Counted from the first letter of the stretch, positions 7,103 to 14,801 are shown. The stretch: DNA of 22,305 nt from Thalassospira sp. UBA1131 (GCF_002311515.1 NZ_DCAO01000044.1:146975-169279); one strand, 5' to 3'. The notes: generated by a model from the sequence alone, not told the origin. A program made the numbers and translations.

Positions 7103-8815
7103 ATGGCTTATGAAATTGATCGTCCGTCCTATGCGGCCATGTTTGGTCCGACTGTCGGTGACAAGGTGCGACTGGCCGATACCGATCTGATCATCGAGGT
7201 CGAAAAAGACTTCACCACCCTTGGCGAGGAAGTCAAATTCGGCGGTGGCAAGGTGATCCGTGATGGCATGGGCCAGTCACAGGCAACGCGCGCCGACGGT
7301 GCGGTAGATACCGTGATCACCAATGCGCTGATCCTTGATTACACCGGCATCATCAAGGCCGATATCGGCATTCGTGATGGCCGTATTGCCGGGATCGGCA
7401 AGGCCGGAAACCCGGATGTGCAACCCGGCGTCGATATCATCATCGGTCCGGGTACCGAGATCATCGCCGGTGAAGGCAACATCATCACCGCTGGTGGTAT
7501 TGATGCCCATATTCACTGGATCTGCCCGCAACAGGTTGAAGACGCGCTTTATTCCGGCGTGACCAGCATGCTGGGCGGTGGCACTGGCCCGGCGGCGGGC
7601 ACGAACGCCACCACCTGTACGCCAGGTCCGTGGCACATTGCCCGGATGCTGCAGGCGGCTGACGGTATTCCGATGAATATCGGTTTCTTTGGCAAGGGCA
7701 ATGCGACCCTGCCCGGATCGCTGATCGAACAGGTCAAGGCAGGTGCGTGCGGCCTGAAGCTTCATGAAGACTGGGGCACCACCCCGGCGGCGATTGATAC
7801 CTGCCTGTCGGTGGCCGATGACCTTGATGTGCAGGTCATGATCCATACCGATACATTGAATGAAAGCGGCTTTGTCGAGCATACCCGTGCATCGTTCAAG
7901 GGCCGCACCATTCACACCTTCCACACCGAGGGTGCCGGTGGTGGCCATGCGCCAGACATCATCAAGCTGTGCGGCGAAGCCAACGTCTTGCCAAGCTCGA
8001 CCAATCCGACCCGTCCGTTTACGGTCAATACGATTGACGAGCATCTGGACATGTTGATGGTTTGCCATCACCTTGATCCGAAAATCCCCGAAGACGTCGC
8101 CTTTGCCGAAAGCCGTATCCGCCGTGAAACCATCGCCGCCGAGGATATCCTGCATGATCTTGGCGCGTTTTCGATCATCTCGTCAGACAGTCAGGCGATG
8201 GGCCGCGTTGGTGAGGTCATCACCCGGACCTGGCAGACCGCCGACAAGATGAAAAAGCAGCGCGGTGCGTTGCCCGAGGATTCAGGCAAGGGAAATGATA
8301 ACTTCCGTGCCAAGCGTTATGTTGCGAAATACACTATCAACCCGGCGATTGCCCAGGGGATTGGGGCGCATGTCGGCTCCATCGAAGTGGGCAAGATTGC
8401 CGACCTTGTGGTTTGGAAGCCGATGTTCTTTGGTACCAAGCCCGACATGGTGATCAAGGCGGGCATGATTGCCGCGGCGGCCATGGGCGATCCCAACGCA
8501 TCGATCCCGACGCCGCAGCCGGTCCATTACCGTCCGATGTTTGGTGCCTATGGCAATGCGCTTGCGAAATCGAGTTTTTCGTTCGTATCGCAAGCGGGCA
8601 TTGATGCGGGTATTGCCGCCGAATTTGGCCTGTCGAAAGAACTTCTGGCGGTGTCGAATACGCGCAATATCGGCAAGAAGGACATGAAGCTGAATGATGC
8701 GTTGCCGGTGATGGAGGTTGATCCGGAAACCTATCAGGTGACGGCAGATGGTGAACTTCTGACCTGTCAGCCGGTCGATGTTGTGCCGATGGCGCAGCGT
8801 TACTTCCTGTTCTGA
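7103..8815 (+). CDS. ureC: UreC, urease alpha (catalytic) subunit
   Basis: UreC hydrolyses urea to ammonia and carbamate at a dinickel centre. At 570 residues it is the standard length. All residues of the active site can be placed: His136 and His138 (HIHW), the carbamylated Lys219 (GLKLHED), His248 (MIHTDT), His274 (HTFHTEGAGGGH), the flap Cys321 and catalytic His322 (VCHHLD), and Asp362 (SSDSQAMGR). These equal the Klebsiella aerogenes positions plus two. Nothing is missing, so the enzyme should be active once nickel is loaded. The ATG at 7103 has a GGGGGATGG stretch upstream. Confidence 0.99.
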   Translation: MAYEIDRPSYAAMFGPTVGDKVRLADTDLIIEVEKDFTTLGEEVKFGGGKVIRDGMGQSQATRADGAVDTVITNALILDYTGIIKADIGIRDGRIAGIGKAGNPDVQPGVDIIIGPGTEIIAGEGNIITAGGIDAHIHWICPQQVEDALYSGVTSMLGGGTGPAAGTNATTCTPGPWHIARMLQAADGIPMNIGFFGKGNATLPGSLIEQVKAGACGLKLHEDWGTTPAAIDTCLSVADDLDVQVMIHTDTLNESGFVEHTRASFKGRTIHTFHTEGAGGGHAPDIIKLCGEANVLPSSTNPTRPFTVNTIDEHLDMLMVCHHLDPKIPEDVAFAESRIRRETIAAEDILHDLGAFSIISSDSQAMGRVGEVITRTWQTADKMKKQRGALPEDSGKGNDNFRAKRYVAKYTINPAIAQGIGAHVGSIEVGKIADLVVWKPMFFGTKPDMVIKAGMIAAAAMGDPNASIPTPQPVHYRPMFGAYGNALAKSSFSFVSQAGIDAGIAAEFGLSKELLAVSNTRNIGKKDMKLNDALPVMEVDPETYQVTADGELLTCQPVDVVPMAQRYFLF

Positions 8816-8833
8816 TCGGTGGCTGAGAACACC

Positions 8834-9379
8834 ATGCGTCACGCCATTGAACATATCCCGGTTGATCGTGCCGACACATCCGAAGTGCGCGGCACGGTGA
8901 CCCTGGCCTTTTCCGACCGGCATCGCCGCCGCATTCGTCTGCATGATGATGCAGGCGAGCCGTTCCTGCTTGATTTGCCGCATGCGGTGCGTTTGGCGGA
9001 TGGGGATCGGTTGCGCCTTGCTGATGGCGGGGTGATTGTCGTCCGCGCAGCCGATGAGCCGGTTCTGACCATCACGGCGGCTGGTCCGATTGCAACCGCC
9101 AAACTGGCCTGGCATATCGGCAACCGCCACACCCCGGTTCAGGTTTTGAATGACGGGCGTCTGCGCATCATTGACGACCATGTCATGCGCGACATGATCA
9201 CGGGCCTTGGCGGTGTGGTGGAAAACGAAATCGCCCCGTTTGATCCGCTAAATGGCGCCTATCACGGGCTTGGCGGCGCGCATGGTCACAGCCATGGCAA
9301 CGATCATTTCGACCATGACGATCATGAACATGATCACAAGCACAGCCATCATCACGGGCATTCCCATGACCACGGATGA
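8834..9379 (+). CDS. ureE: UreE, urease nickel metallochaperone with histidine-rich tail
   Basis: UreE delivers nickel to the urease maturation complex. I chose the ATG at 8834 (181 residues); an in-frame GTG at 8819, 3 bases after ureC, is also possible, and neither has a strong ribosome binding site. The N-terminal half is the peptide-binding domain and the second half the metal-binding domain, with WHIGNRHTPVQVL as the family mark. The C-terminal 32 residues hold 15 histidines, interspersed with Asp, Gly and Ser, which is a nickel-storage tail as in Klebsiella UreE. The last 14 bases overlap the start of ureF. Confidence 0.95.
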   Translation: MRHAIEHIPVDRADTSEVRGTVTLAFSDRHRRRIRLHDDAGEPFLLDLPHAVRLADGDRLRLADGGVIVVRAADEPVLTITAAGPIATAKLAWHIGNRHTPVQVLNDGRLRIIDDHVMRDMITGLGGVVENEIAPFDPLNGAYHGLGGAHGHSHGNDHFDHDDHEHDHKHSHHHGHSHDHG

Positions 9380-10076
9380 TCTGACCCTTAACCCCGCAGG
9401 CCTGATGCGGTTGATGACGTGGCTAAGCCCGTCATTCCCGGTCGGTGCCTATACCTATTCGCATGGCGTGGAATATGCCGTCGAAGATGGTCGGGTGACG
9501 TCGGCGGATAGCCTGATCAACTGGGTTGAAGGGGTTCTGGAATTCGGGGCCGGGCGGATTGATGCGGTGCTGTTTTGTGCCGCATGGCGGGCGGCGCGCG
9601 CCGCTGATGAAGCGGCCCTGTTTGAAATCGGGGTCGAGGCTGATTGTTGGCGCGGCACATCCGAGATGGCGTTGGAGGCAACCGCACAGGGACGTGCCTT
9701 TGTCTCGACCATGCAAAAGGTCTGGGGTGATGGGATGATCACTCGTTGGGCCGATGCCATGCGCGAAGATGATCGTTTGCCATCCTATCCGGTGGCTGTG
9801 GGCATTGCGGCCGCCCAGTTTGATGTGCCGCTGCGTGATGCGCTGACCGCGTATTTGCATGCGATGGCGGCAAATCTTGTGTCCAGTGCAGTACGTCTGG
9901 TGCCGCTGGGGCAGACCGATGGTGTCAGATCCCTGTCGTCGCTTGATGGTGCGGTATCGGTTGCCGTTGATCACGCCATGCAGGCTGAACTTTCCGATCT
10001 TGGTGCCGCGGCACCGATGGTCGACTGGACGTCGATGAAACACGAAACCCAATATACGAGGCTATTTAGATCATGA
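9366..10076 (+). CDS. ureF: UreF, urease accessory protein
   Basis: UreF is the GTPase-regulating partner of UreG in the UreDFG maturation complex. I chose the ATG at 9366, giving 236 residues starting MTTDDLTLNPAGLMRLM, normal for the family. The frame is open further upstream, but that part is the second frame of the UreE histidine tail. Family marks include SPSFPVGAYTYSHGVEYAVEDG near the start and AANLVSSAVRLVPLGQTDG in the last third. It overlaps ureE by 14 bases and ureG by four (ATGA), so the three accessory genes are translationally coupled. Confidence 0.96.
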   Translation: MTTDDLTLNPAGLMRLMTWLSPSFPVGAYTYSHGVEYAVEDGRVTSADSLINWVEGVLEFGAGRIDAVLFCAAWRAARAADEAALFEIGVEADCWRGTSEMALEATAQGRAFVSTMQKVWGDGMITRWADAMREDDRLPSYPVAVGIAAAQFDVPLRDALTAYLHAMAANLVSSAVRLVPLGQTDGVRSLSSLDGAVSVAVDHAMQAELSDLGAAAPMVDWTSMKHETQYTRLFRS

Positions 10077-10693
10077 GCTCTCCCCTTCGTATCGGAATTG
10101 GTGGCCCGGTTGGTTCGGGCAAGACCGCCCTTTTGGAACGCCTGTGCAAGGCGATGCGCGATGAGTTCAACATCGCTGCCATCACAAACGATATCTACAC
10201 CCGCGAAGATGCCGAATTCATGACCCGTTCGGGCGCGCTGGCCGCAGACCGCATTGCCGGTGTAGAAACCGGTGGCTGCCCGCATACGGCCATTCGTGAA
10301 GATGCCTCGATCAATCTGGCGGCGGTCGAAGACATGGCGGCCAAGCATGCCGGGCTTGAGGCAATCTTTATTGAATCGGGCGGCGACAACCTGTCGGCCA
10401 CCTTCTCACCAGAACTCGCCGACATCACGATTTACGTCATCGACGTTTCGGCGGGCGACAAAATCCCGCGTAAGGGTGGTCCGGGCATCACCCGTTCTGA
10501 CCTTCTGGTGATCAACAAGACCGATCTGGCACCGCTGGTAGGCGCTGATCTGGGCGTGATGGATCGCGATGCCAAGAAAATGCGCGGCGATCGTCCGTTC
10601 CTGTTTACCAATCTCAAGGCGATGGACGGCCTTGAAGACGTGAAAAACTTCATCATCGAGACAGGGGGGCTCCGCCAATCCGCAGCATCCTGA
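10073..10693 (+). CDS. ureG: UreG, urease accessory GTPase
   Basis: UreG is the SIMIBI-class GTPase that powers nickel insertion into urease. At 206 residues it has the normal length. Motifs are the P-loop GGPVGSGKT (10-18), the metal-binding Cys-Pro-His (69-71, in ETGGCPHTAIRED), ESGGDNLSATFSPELAD (101-117) and the guanine-specificity motif NKTD (148-151). There is no histidine-rich N-terminus, in contrast to some UreG proteins; UreE carries that function here. It is the last gene of the urease operon and a terminator follows. Confidence 0.98.
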   Translation: MSSPLRIGIGGPVGSGKTALLERLCKAMRDEFNIAAITNDIYTREDAEFMTRSGALAADRIAGVETGGCPHTAIREDASINLAAVEDMAAKHAGLEAIFIESGGDNLSATFSPELADITIYVIDVSAGDKIPRKGGPGITRSDLLVINKTDLAPLVGADLGVMDRDAKKMRGDRPFLFTNLKAMDGLEDVKNFIIETGGLRQSAAS

Positions 10694-10774
10694 TATGGGG
10701 ATATAAGGAAAGCTGCACGGGCAGGGCCGGTTACATTAACGCGGCACTGACCCAAGGATGACGGGAGCACGCAC

Positions 10775-10812
10775 CGCCCGGCTGGCAACAGCCGGGCGTT
10801 TGTGTTTGTGGG
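10775..10812 (+). terminator. Rho-independent terminator of the urease operon
   Basis: A 9-bp perfect stem CGCCCGGCT (10775-10783) pairs with AGCCGGGCG (10790-10798) around a 6-base loop, followed by TTTGTGTTTGTG. It lies about 80 bases after the ureG stop, with no gene between. Confidence 0.8.
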
Positions 10813-10827
10813 ATCGAAATTAAATGC

Positions 10828-10843
10828 GCAACTTGTTAGTTGC
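10828..10843 (+). promoter_or_regulatory. Dyad 1, candidate ArsR-family operator
   Basis: GCAACT-TGTT-AGTTGC is a perfect 6+6 inverted repeat preceded by TTAAATGC. The same pattern, GCAACY-N4-RGTTGC again preceded by TTAAATGC, recurs 45 bp downstream. Two copies of one dyad just ahead of an SRPBCC-ArsR pair suggest the repressor's own operator. This is inference from position and repetition. Confidence 0.5.
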
Positions 10844-10872
10844 ATAAGGGGAAATCTTCTGGCAGGTTAAAT

Positions 10873-10888
10873 GCAACCAGGAGGTTGC
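10873..10888 (+). promoter_or_regulatory. Dyad 2, candidate operator enclosing the ribosome binding site
   Basis: GCAACC-AGGA-GGTTGC is a perfect 6+6 inverted repeat. The Shine-Dalgarno sequence AGGAGG (10879-10884) of the SRPBCC gene lies in its loop and distal arm, 7 bases before the ATG. As DNA it resembles dyad 1; as RNA it would form a small hairpin over the ribosome binding site. Confidence 0.5.
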
Positions 10889-10891
10889 GTT

Positions 10892-11338
10892 ATGTCAAAT
10901 ACCATTGAGAAGTCGATTGAAATCAAAGCGTCCCGTTCCCGCGTGTGGAAGGCCTTGACCGATTCAAAGGAATTCGGCATCTGGTTCGGGATCAATATCG
11001 AAGGCCCGTTTGCGGTTGGTGAAGTTTCCAAGGGCATGTTCACCATTGATGGTTTCACCCATGTGCCGTGGAATTCAACGATCAAGGCGATGGAGGAACC
11101 GGCCTACTTCGCCTATACATGGCACCCCTATGCGGTTGACCCCGAAGTCGATTACAGTGGGGAACCCGAAACCCTTGTCGAATTCTGGCTTGAAGAAACG
11201 TCCGGCACGACATCGGTAAAGGTGCGCGAAACCGGATTTGATAATCTACCACCCCATCGCATTGCTGATGCGTTGCGGGCCAATACAAACGGCTGGAGCT
11301 TCCAGCTTGAAAACATCAAGAAATATGCAGAAAGCTGA
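10892..11338 (+). CDS. SRPBCC/AHSA1-domain protein
   Basis: A 148-residue protein with the fold of the START/Bet v 1 superfamily, AHSA1 (activator of Hsp90 ATPase homologue 1) branch. It begins SNTIEKSIEIKASRSRVWKALTD, the usual opening of this family, and contains PWNSTIKAMEEPAYFAYTWHP and TSVKVRETGFDNLPP. These proteins bind small hydrophobic molecules, but the ligand cannot be read from the sequence. I chose the ATG at 10892 because AGGAGG lies 7 bases upstream; an ATG at 10871 lies before that site. The gene overlaps a downstream ArsR-type repressor by 14 bases. This pairing is common, and in studied cases the repressor controls the pair. Confidence 0.85.
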   Translation: MSNTIEKSIEIKASRSRVWKALTDSKEFGIWFGINIEGPFAVGEVSKGMFTIDGFTHVPWNSTIKAMEEPAYFAYTWHPYAVDPEVDYSGEPETLVEFWLEETSGTTSVKVRETGFDNLPPHRIADALRANTNGWSFQLENIKKYAES

Positions 11339-11684
11339 AAATAATTCGGATAATGGCGAGCTTGACAAGGATTTTTCCGTCATGTTTGCCGCTTTGGGTG
11401 ATCCTACACGGTTGGCGATCTTTGATCGTCTGGCCGATGGCAAGCCGCGCTCGATCTCGGTGTTATCGGACGATGCCGATATGACCCGCCAGGCCGTGAC
11501 CAAGCATCTGCGCGTGCTTGAGGCGGCAGGGCTTTTGCAGAACCATCGGGTTGGGCGCGAAAGCCAGTATGCCTTTTGCCCGGAACAACTGGCCGAGGCG
11601 CGCGCCTATCTTGATCAGGTGGCGGGACGTTGGGAATCTGCCCTGATGCGGCTTAAGTCCTTTGTCGAAGATGACGAGGCCTAA
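11325..11684 (+). CDS. ArsR-family winged-helix transcriptional regulator
   Basis: A 119-residue regulator with one winged helix-turn-helix: FAALGDPTRLAIFDRLADG, then ISVLSDDADMTRQAVTKHLRVLEAAGLL as the recognition region, then the wing NHRVGRESQYAF. No Cys-x-Cys metal site of the ArsR/SmtB type is seen in the recognition helix, so it is probably not a metal sensor. It resembles the repressors paired with SRPBCC proteins. The ATG at 11325 lies inside the end of the SRPBCC gene and has only a weak ribosome binding site (CAAGAAA), consistent with coupling. It probably represses its own operon through the dyads at 10828 and 10873. Confidence 0.88.
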   Translation: MQKAENNSDNGELDKDFSVMFAALGDPTRLAIFDRLADGKPRSISVLSDDADMTRQAVTKHLRVLEAAGLLQNHRVGRESQYAFCPEQLAEARAYLDQVAGRWESALMRLKSFVEDDEA

Positions 11685-11696
11685 GGTTTTGAAAAT

Positions 11697-11742
11697 TATC
11701 GGATATTGCGTTCCTCTTAAATGAGCTACGCAGTATCCGGTG
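11697..11742 (+). terminator. Hairpin downstream of the ArsR gene, possible terminator
   Basis: CGGATATTGCG (11700-11710) pairs with CGCAGTATCCG (11729-11739) with one G-T pair, and the stem can be extended by three further pairs outward. The loop is 18 bases. GTGTCATTTTG follows, a weak T tract. It could be the terminator of the SRPBCC-ArsR pair or a structured leader of bioY. The rest of the gap up to bioY (11743-11880) shows no clear promoter or known biotin operator. Confidence 0.4.
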
Positions 11743-11880
11743 TCATTTTGCTTGGCGTCGATGATATTTGCGGTTATCCCATATCGCGTTGAGCTGGTCG
11801 GGCGGACCGGTTAACGAAGGCTATTCTGCGCAAGGGGTTGATTGCAGAACGGCCTTATAACGGGAATGGGAAACCGTTAC

Positions 11881-12429
11881 ATGAAGACCAAAGATATTGT
11901 CTATGTCGCCCTGTTTGCAGCCCTGACCGCCGTTCTTGGGCTGTTTCCGCCAATCACCCTTCCAGTCACCGGTGTGCCGGTCACAGCACAATCGCTTGGT
12001 CCGATGTTGGCCGGGGCCATTCTGGGTGCCCGTCGTGGCGGGCTTTCGATTGTTCTGTTCCTTGTTCTGGTTGCTGTTGGCTTGCCGCTTTTGTCCGGCG
12101 GGCGCGGTGGCTTTGGCGTGATGATCGGGGTGACCGGCGGGTTCATGTTTGGCTGGGCGATTTCGGCCTTTGTCATCGGGCTTCTGATCGAGAAGTTCTG
12201 GAACCGCCTGAATGTACTCAATGCCGCACTGTCCATCGCCTTTGGCGGGATTGTCGTCCTGTATGCCATTGGCAATGCCTGGGTCGCGGTGGTGGCCGAG
12301 ATCAGCTATTGGCAGGCAACCGTCGGGGCGGCTCCGTTCCTGATCGGGGATGCCATCAAGGTTGCGATTGCGACCGCGGCATGCCTTGCGGTCCGGCGCG
12401 CCTATCCCTTGATTTCCAAGGCAGGCTAA
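11881..12429 (+). CDS. bioY: BioY, substrate-binding S component of the biotin ECF transporter
   Basis: BioY is the membrane protein that binds biotin in the energy-coupling-factor importer. The ATG at 11881 gives 182 residues, the usual size, starting MKTKDIVYVALFAALTAVLGLFPPI. The PVTGVPVTAQSLGPMLAGAILG stretch and RGGLSIVLFLVLVAVGLPLL are BioY signatures, and about six membrane segments are present. Earlier in-frame starts at 11842 (TTG) and 11866 (ATG) exist, but they add residues not typical of the family. bioM and bioN follow on the same strand after a terminator-like hairpin. I saw neither a BioR nor a BirA operator upstream. Confidence 0.95.
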   Translation: MKTKDIVYVALFAALTAVLGLFPPITLPVTGVPVTAQSLGPMLAGAILGARRGGLSIVLFLVLVAVGLPLLSGGRGGFGVMIGVTGGFMFGWAISAFVIGLLIEKFWNRLNVLNAALSIAFGGIVVLYAIGNAWVAVVAEISYWQATVGAAPFLIGDAIKVAIATAACLAVRRAYPLISKAG

Positions 12430-12437
12430 CGTCTTAT

Positions 12438-12475
12438 GGGCGCAAGTGATGTACTTGCGCCCGTTTTGAGCCTGT
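12438..12475 (+). terminator. Terminator-like hairpin between bioY and bioM
   Basis: A perfect 10-bp stem, GGGCGCAAGT (12438-12447) with ACTTGCGCCC (12453-12462), a 5-base loop, then GTTTTGAG and, a little further, GTTTTT. It lies 9 bases after the bioY stop and 58 bases before bioM. It should end or reduce transcription past bioY. Confidence 0.75.
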
Positions 12476-12520
12476 TTTTGAGCCCGTACCAATTTCCCTG
12501 ATAACTCCGGACGTCCTTCC

Positions 12521-13195
12521 ATGATCCGACTTGAAAATGTCTCTGTGCAGTTTGAACAGCGACGTGCGCTTGCTGATATTGACCTGACGCTTGGCGAAAA
12601 GCGGATCGGGATTGTTGGCGCGAACGGGTCTGGCAAAAGCACCTTTGTCCGGTTGCTCAATGGCCTGCAAACCGCAACGTCGGGCCGGGTTGTGGTCGAT
12701 GAATTTGATGCGGCAAAGGATGGCCGCAAACTCAGACGTCATGTCGGGTTTGTATTCCAGAACCCGGACAATCAAATCGTCTATCCGGTGGTCGAGGAAG
12801 ACATTGCCTTTGGGCTCAAGCCGCTCAAGCTTCCCAAAGACGAAGTTGATCGTCGCATTGATGACGTGCTGGCACGCTATGACCTTCAGGATTTCAAAAC
12901 GCATCCCAGTCATTTGCTGAGCGGCGGGCAAAAGCAGTTGTTGGCCATTTCGGGCGTGCTGGTGATGGAACCGCGCTATATCGTGTTTGATGAGCCAACC
13001 ACGCTTTTGGACTTGCGCAATCGTAACCGGGTGCAGCGCGCCATAGGCGAGCTTGACCAGACGGTGATTACAGTGTCGCATGATCTTGACCTGATTGCCG
13101 ATTATGACCGGGTGCTGGCTTTTGAGGATGGCCGTGTTGTGCTTGATGGCCCGCCGTCTGAGGTTCTTCCGAAATATCGGGAGATGATGGCGTGA
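12521..13195 (+). CDS. bioM: BioM, ATPase of the biotin ECF transporter
   Basis: BioM is the ATP-hydrolysing subunit that powers biotin uptake, 224 residues. Motifs are Walker A GANGSGKS (33-40), the ECF-type Q-loop FQNPDNQIVYPVVEEDIAFG (79-98), the signature LSGGQKQL (133-140) and Walker B YIVFDEPT (153-160). The FQNPDNQ pattern is typical of energy-coupling-factor ATPases. Only one ATPase gene is present, so it should act as a homodimer, as in other alphaproteobacterial BioMNY systems. The gene overlaps bioN by four bases (GTGA). Confidence 0.94.
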   Translation: MIRLENVSVQFEQRRALADIDLTLGEKRIGIVGANGSGKSTFVRLLNGLQTATSGRVVVDEFDAAKDGRKLRRHVGFVFQNPDNQIVYPVVEEDIAFGLKPLKLPKDEVDRRIDDVLARYDLQDFKTHPSHLLSGGQKQLLAISGVLVMEPRYIVFDEPTTLLDLRNRNRVQRAIGELDQTVITVSHDLDLIADYDRVLAFEDGRVVLDGPPSEVLPKYREMMA

Positions 13196-13788
13196 TCGCA
13201 GGGCTTTATATCGATGGGCAATCTGCCCTGCACCGGGCGGCGGCCGGGGCCAAGATCCTTGCCATGGTCGCGCTTGGCACCGGCGTATTCCTGATCCCCG
13301 ATTGGCCGGTGGTCGGGTTTGTTCTGGCGACTGTCTTGCTGCTTTACCCCGTATCTGGCCTTGGCCCGCGCATTATGTGGACGCAGATCAAGCCGATCCT
13401 TTGGCTGCTGGTGATCTTTTTTGCCGTTCAGCTTTGGCTGAATGACTGGCAGGCCGGGATGCTGGTCGTCACCCGGATTGCGGCAATCGTGATGTTCGCA
13501 TCGCTTGTGACCCTGACCACCAAAACATCGGACCTGCTGGCATCGCTGGAACGCGCCATGCAGCCCTTGCGCCCGATTGGCGTAAACCCGGAAAAGGTCA
13601 GTCTGGCGATTTCGATGGTGCTGCGCTTTATCCCGGTGATTTCAACCGTGGCATCTGAAATCCGCGATGCCCAGCGCGCACGCGGCCTTGATCGATCCAT
13701 CGTTGCGATGGTGGTACCGCTGATTATCCGCACGCTCAAGATGGCCGATGATGTCGCCGATGCGATTGATGCGCGCAGCTTTGACTAG
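13192..13788 (+). CDS. bioN: BioN, transmembrane T component of the biotin ECF transporter
   Basis: BioN couples the BioM ATPase to BioY, 198 residues, with several membrane segments. It starts at a GTG overlapping the bioM stop. The motif DAQRARGLDRS near residue 160 is the Ala-Arg-Gly coupling motif of ECF T components, and a second, weaker one (DAIDARSFD) ends the protein. The small size is normal for BioN. The gene is last in the operon and converges with the S-formylglutathione hydrolase gene. Confidence 0.94.
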   Translation: MIAGLYIDGQSALHRAAAGAKILAMVALGTGVFLIPDWPVVGFVLATVLLLYPVSGLGPRIMWTQIKPILWLLVIFFAVQLWLNDWQAGMLVVTRIAAIVMFASLVTLTTKTSDLLASLERAMQPLRPIGVNPEKVSLAISMVLRFIPVISTVASEIRDAQRARGLDRSIVAMVVPLIIRTLKMADDVADAIDARSFD

Positions 13789-13817
13789 GCACCATCGCCA
13801 GGTTTTCAGATTTTCCC

Positions 13818-13873
13818 GAAAAGAAAAGCCCCGACACGCCAGAGGGGGGAAGTTCGTGGGCGGCGTGCCGGGG
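13818..13873 (-). terminator. Terminator of the formaldehyde operon (- strand), between convergent genes
   Basis: CCCCGACACGCC (13829-13840) pairs with GGCGTGCCGGGG (13862-13873) with one mismatch. On the - strand the stem is followed by CTTTTCTTTTC, a good U-tract, so it ends the transcript of the S-formylglutathione hydrolase gene. On + there is no T-run after the stem, so termination of bioMN here would be weaker. Confidence 0.75.
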
Positions 13874-13895
13874 AAGTCGAAGATCGTTGGTGCAA

Positions 13896-14753
13896 TCAGC
13901 TCAGTCCAAGATGCTTGGCGTGGAAGCGGATATGATCTTCGATAAAGGTCGAGATGAAATAGTAGCTGTGGTCATAGCCATCCTGAATGCGGATGGTGAC
14001 CGGGTAGTTTGATGTCTTGGCCGCTGCTTCAAGCACTTCGGGTTTAAGCTGCTCTGCCAAGAAACCATCTGCACCACCCTGATCAACAAGGGCCGGAGTC
14101 TGCACATCGGGCGCACTTGCGGCCTTCATCAGTTCCGAGCTGTCCCAGTCTTTCCAGGCTGATTTGTCATCACCGAGATAATTGCCAAGCGCCTTCTGGC
14201 CCCACGGGCAATTGATCGGATTGGAAATCGGTGCAAAGGCGGTGACAGACTTGAACGTGGCCGGATTGCGCAGTGCAATCATCAGTGCGCCATGACCGCC
14301 CATGGAATGACCGGAAATTACGGCGTCATCATTGACCGGGAAGTGATCCTTGATCAGTGCTGGCAGTTCCTTGGTCACGTAATCATACATGCGGTAATTG
14401 CGCGCCCACGGCTCCTGGGTGGCGTTGACGTAAAAGCCCGCCCCCTTGCCAAAGTCATAAGCCTCGTTCTCGTCATCGGGCACATGATCGCCGCGCGGGC
14501 TGGTGTCCGGGGCGACGATGGCGATGCCCAGTTCGGCGGCAATGCGAAATGCACCGGCCTTCTGCATGAAGTTTTCATCCGTGCAGGTCAGGCCCGACAG
14601 CCAGTACATGACCGGGACCTTGGTGCCATTGCCGGCCTGCGGCGGCAGAAAGATCGCAAAACGCATGTCGCAGCCAAGGGTGGTTGACGGGTGGGTATAT
14701 TGCTTTTGCCAGCCGCCAAAGACCTTGTTGCTTGAAGAATTCTCGATACCCAT
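13896..14753 (-). CDS. fghA: S-formylglutathione hydrolase
   Basis: It hydrolyses S-formylglutathione to formate and glutathione, the second step of glutathione-dependent formaldehyde oxidation in the cytoplasm. The length is 285 residues from the ATG at 14753, which has AGGAGG exactly 7 bases upstream; the frame is open 18 codons further upstream without a better start. The esterase D fold shows the nucleophile Ser150 in SGHSMGGHG, the acid in DQGGADGF (Asp229 or Asp224) and His262 in DGYDHSYYF. LSGLTCTDENF near residue 53 is a further family mark. It lies 77 bases downstream of the class III alcohol dehydrogenase gene on the same strand. Confidence 0.96.
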   Translation of the reverse strand: MGIENSSSNKVFGGWQKQYTHPSTTLGCDMRFAIFLPPQAGNGTKVPVMYWLSGLTCTDENFMQKAGAFRIAAELGIAIVAPDTSPRGDHVPDDENEAYDFGKGAGFYVNATQEPWARNYRMYDYVTKELPALIKDHFPVNDDAVISGHSMGGHGALMIALRNPATFKSVTAFAPISNPINCPWGQKALGNYLGDDKSAWKDWDSSELMKAASAPDVQTPALVDQGGADGFLAEQLKPEVLEAAAKTSNYPVTIRIQDGYDHSYYFISTFIEDHIRFHAKHLGLS

Positions 14754-14776
14754 ATCGGGGCCTCCTTCTGATCGGT

Positions 14777-14801
14777 CACCGCCGGATGGCTTCCGGCAGT
14801 G
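14777..14801 (-). other. Small hairpin in the spacer between the two formaldehyde genes
   Basis: GCCGGA (14781-14786) and TCCGGC (14792-14797) pair around a 5-base loop, and CAC/GTG extend the stem beyond one mismatch. There is no T-run on either strand, so it looks like an mRNA processing or stability element rather than a terminator. Confidence 0.35.

Noticed and set aside
10825..10848. Seven-codon open frame (ATG to TAA) across dyad 1, as a possible leader peptide
   Set aside because: It has no ribosome binding site and the bases are explained by the dyad. A coding role cannot be supported.
11685..11880. Biotin operator (BioR TTATMKATAA or BirA type) upstream of bioY
   Set aside because: Stretches such as ATTATC and GGTTATCCC resemble half sites, but no full site of either kind is present.
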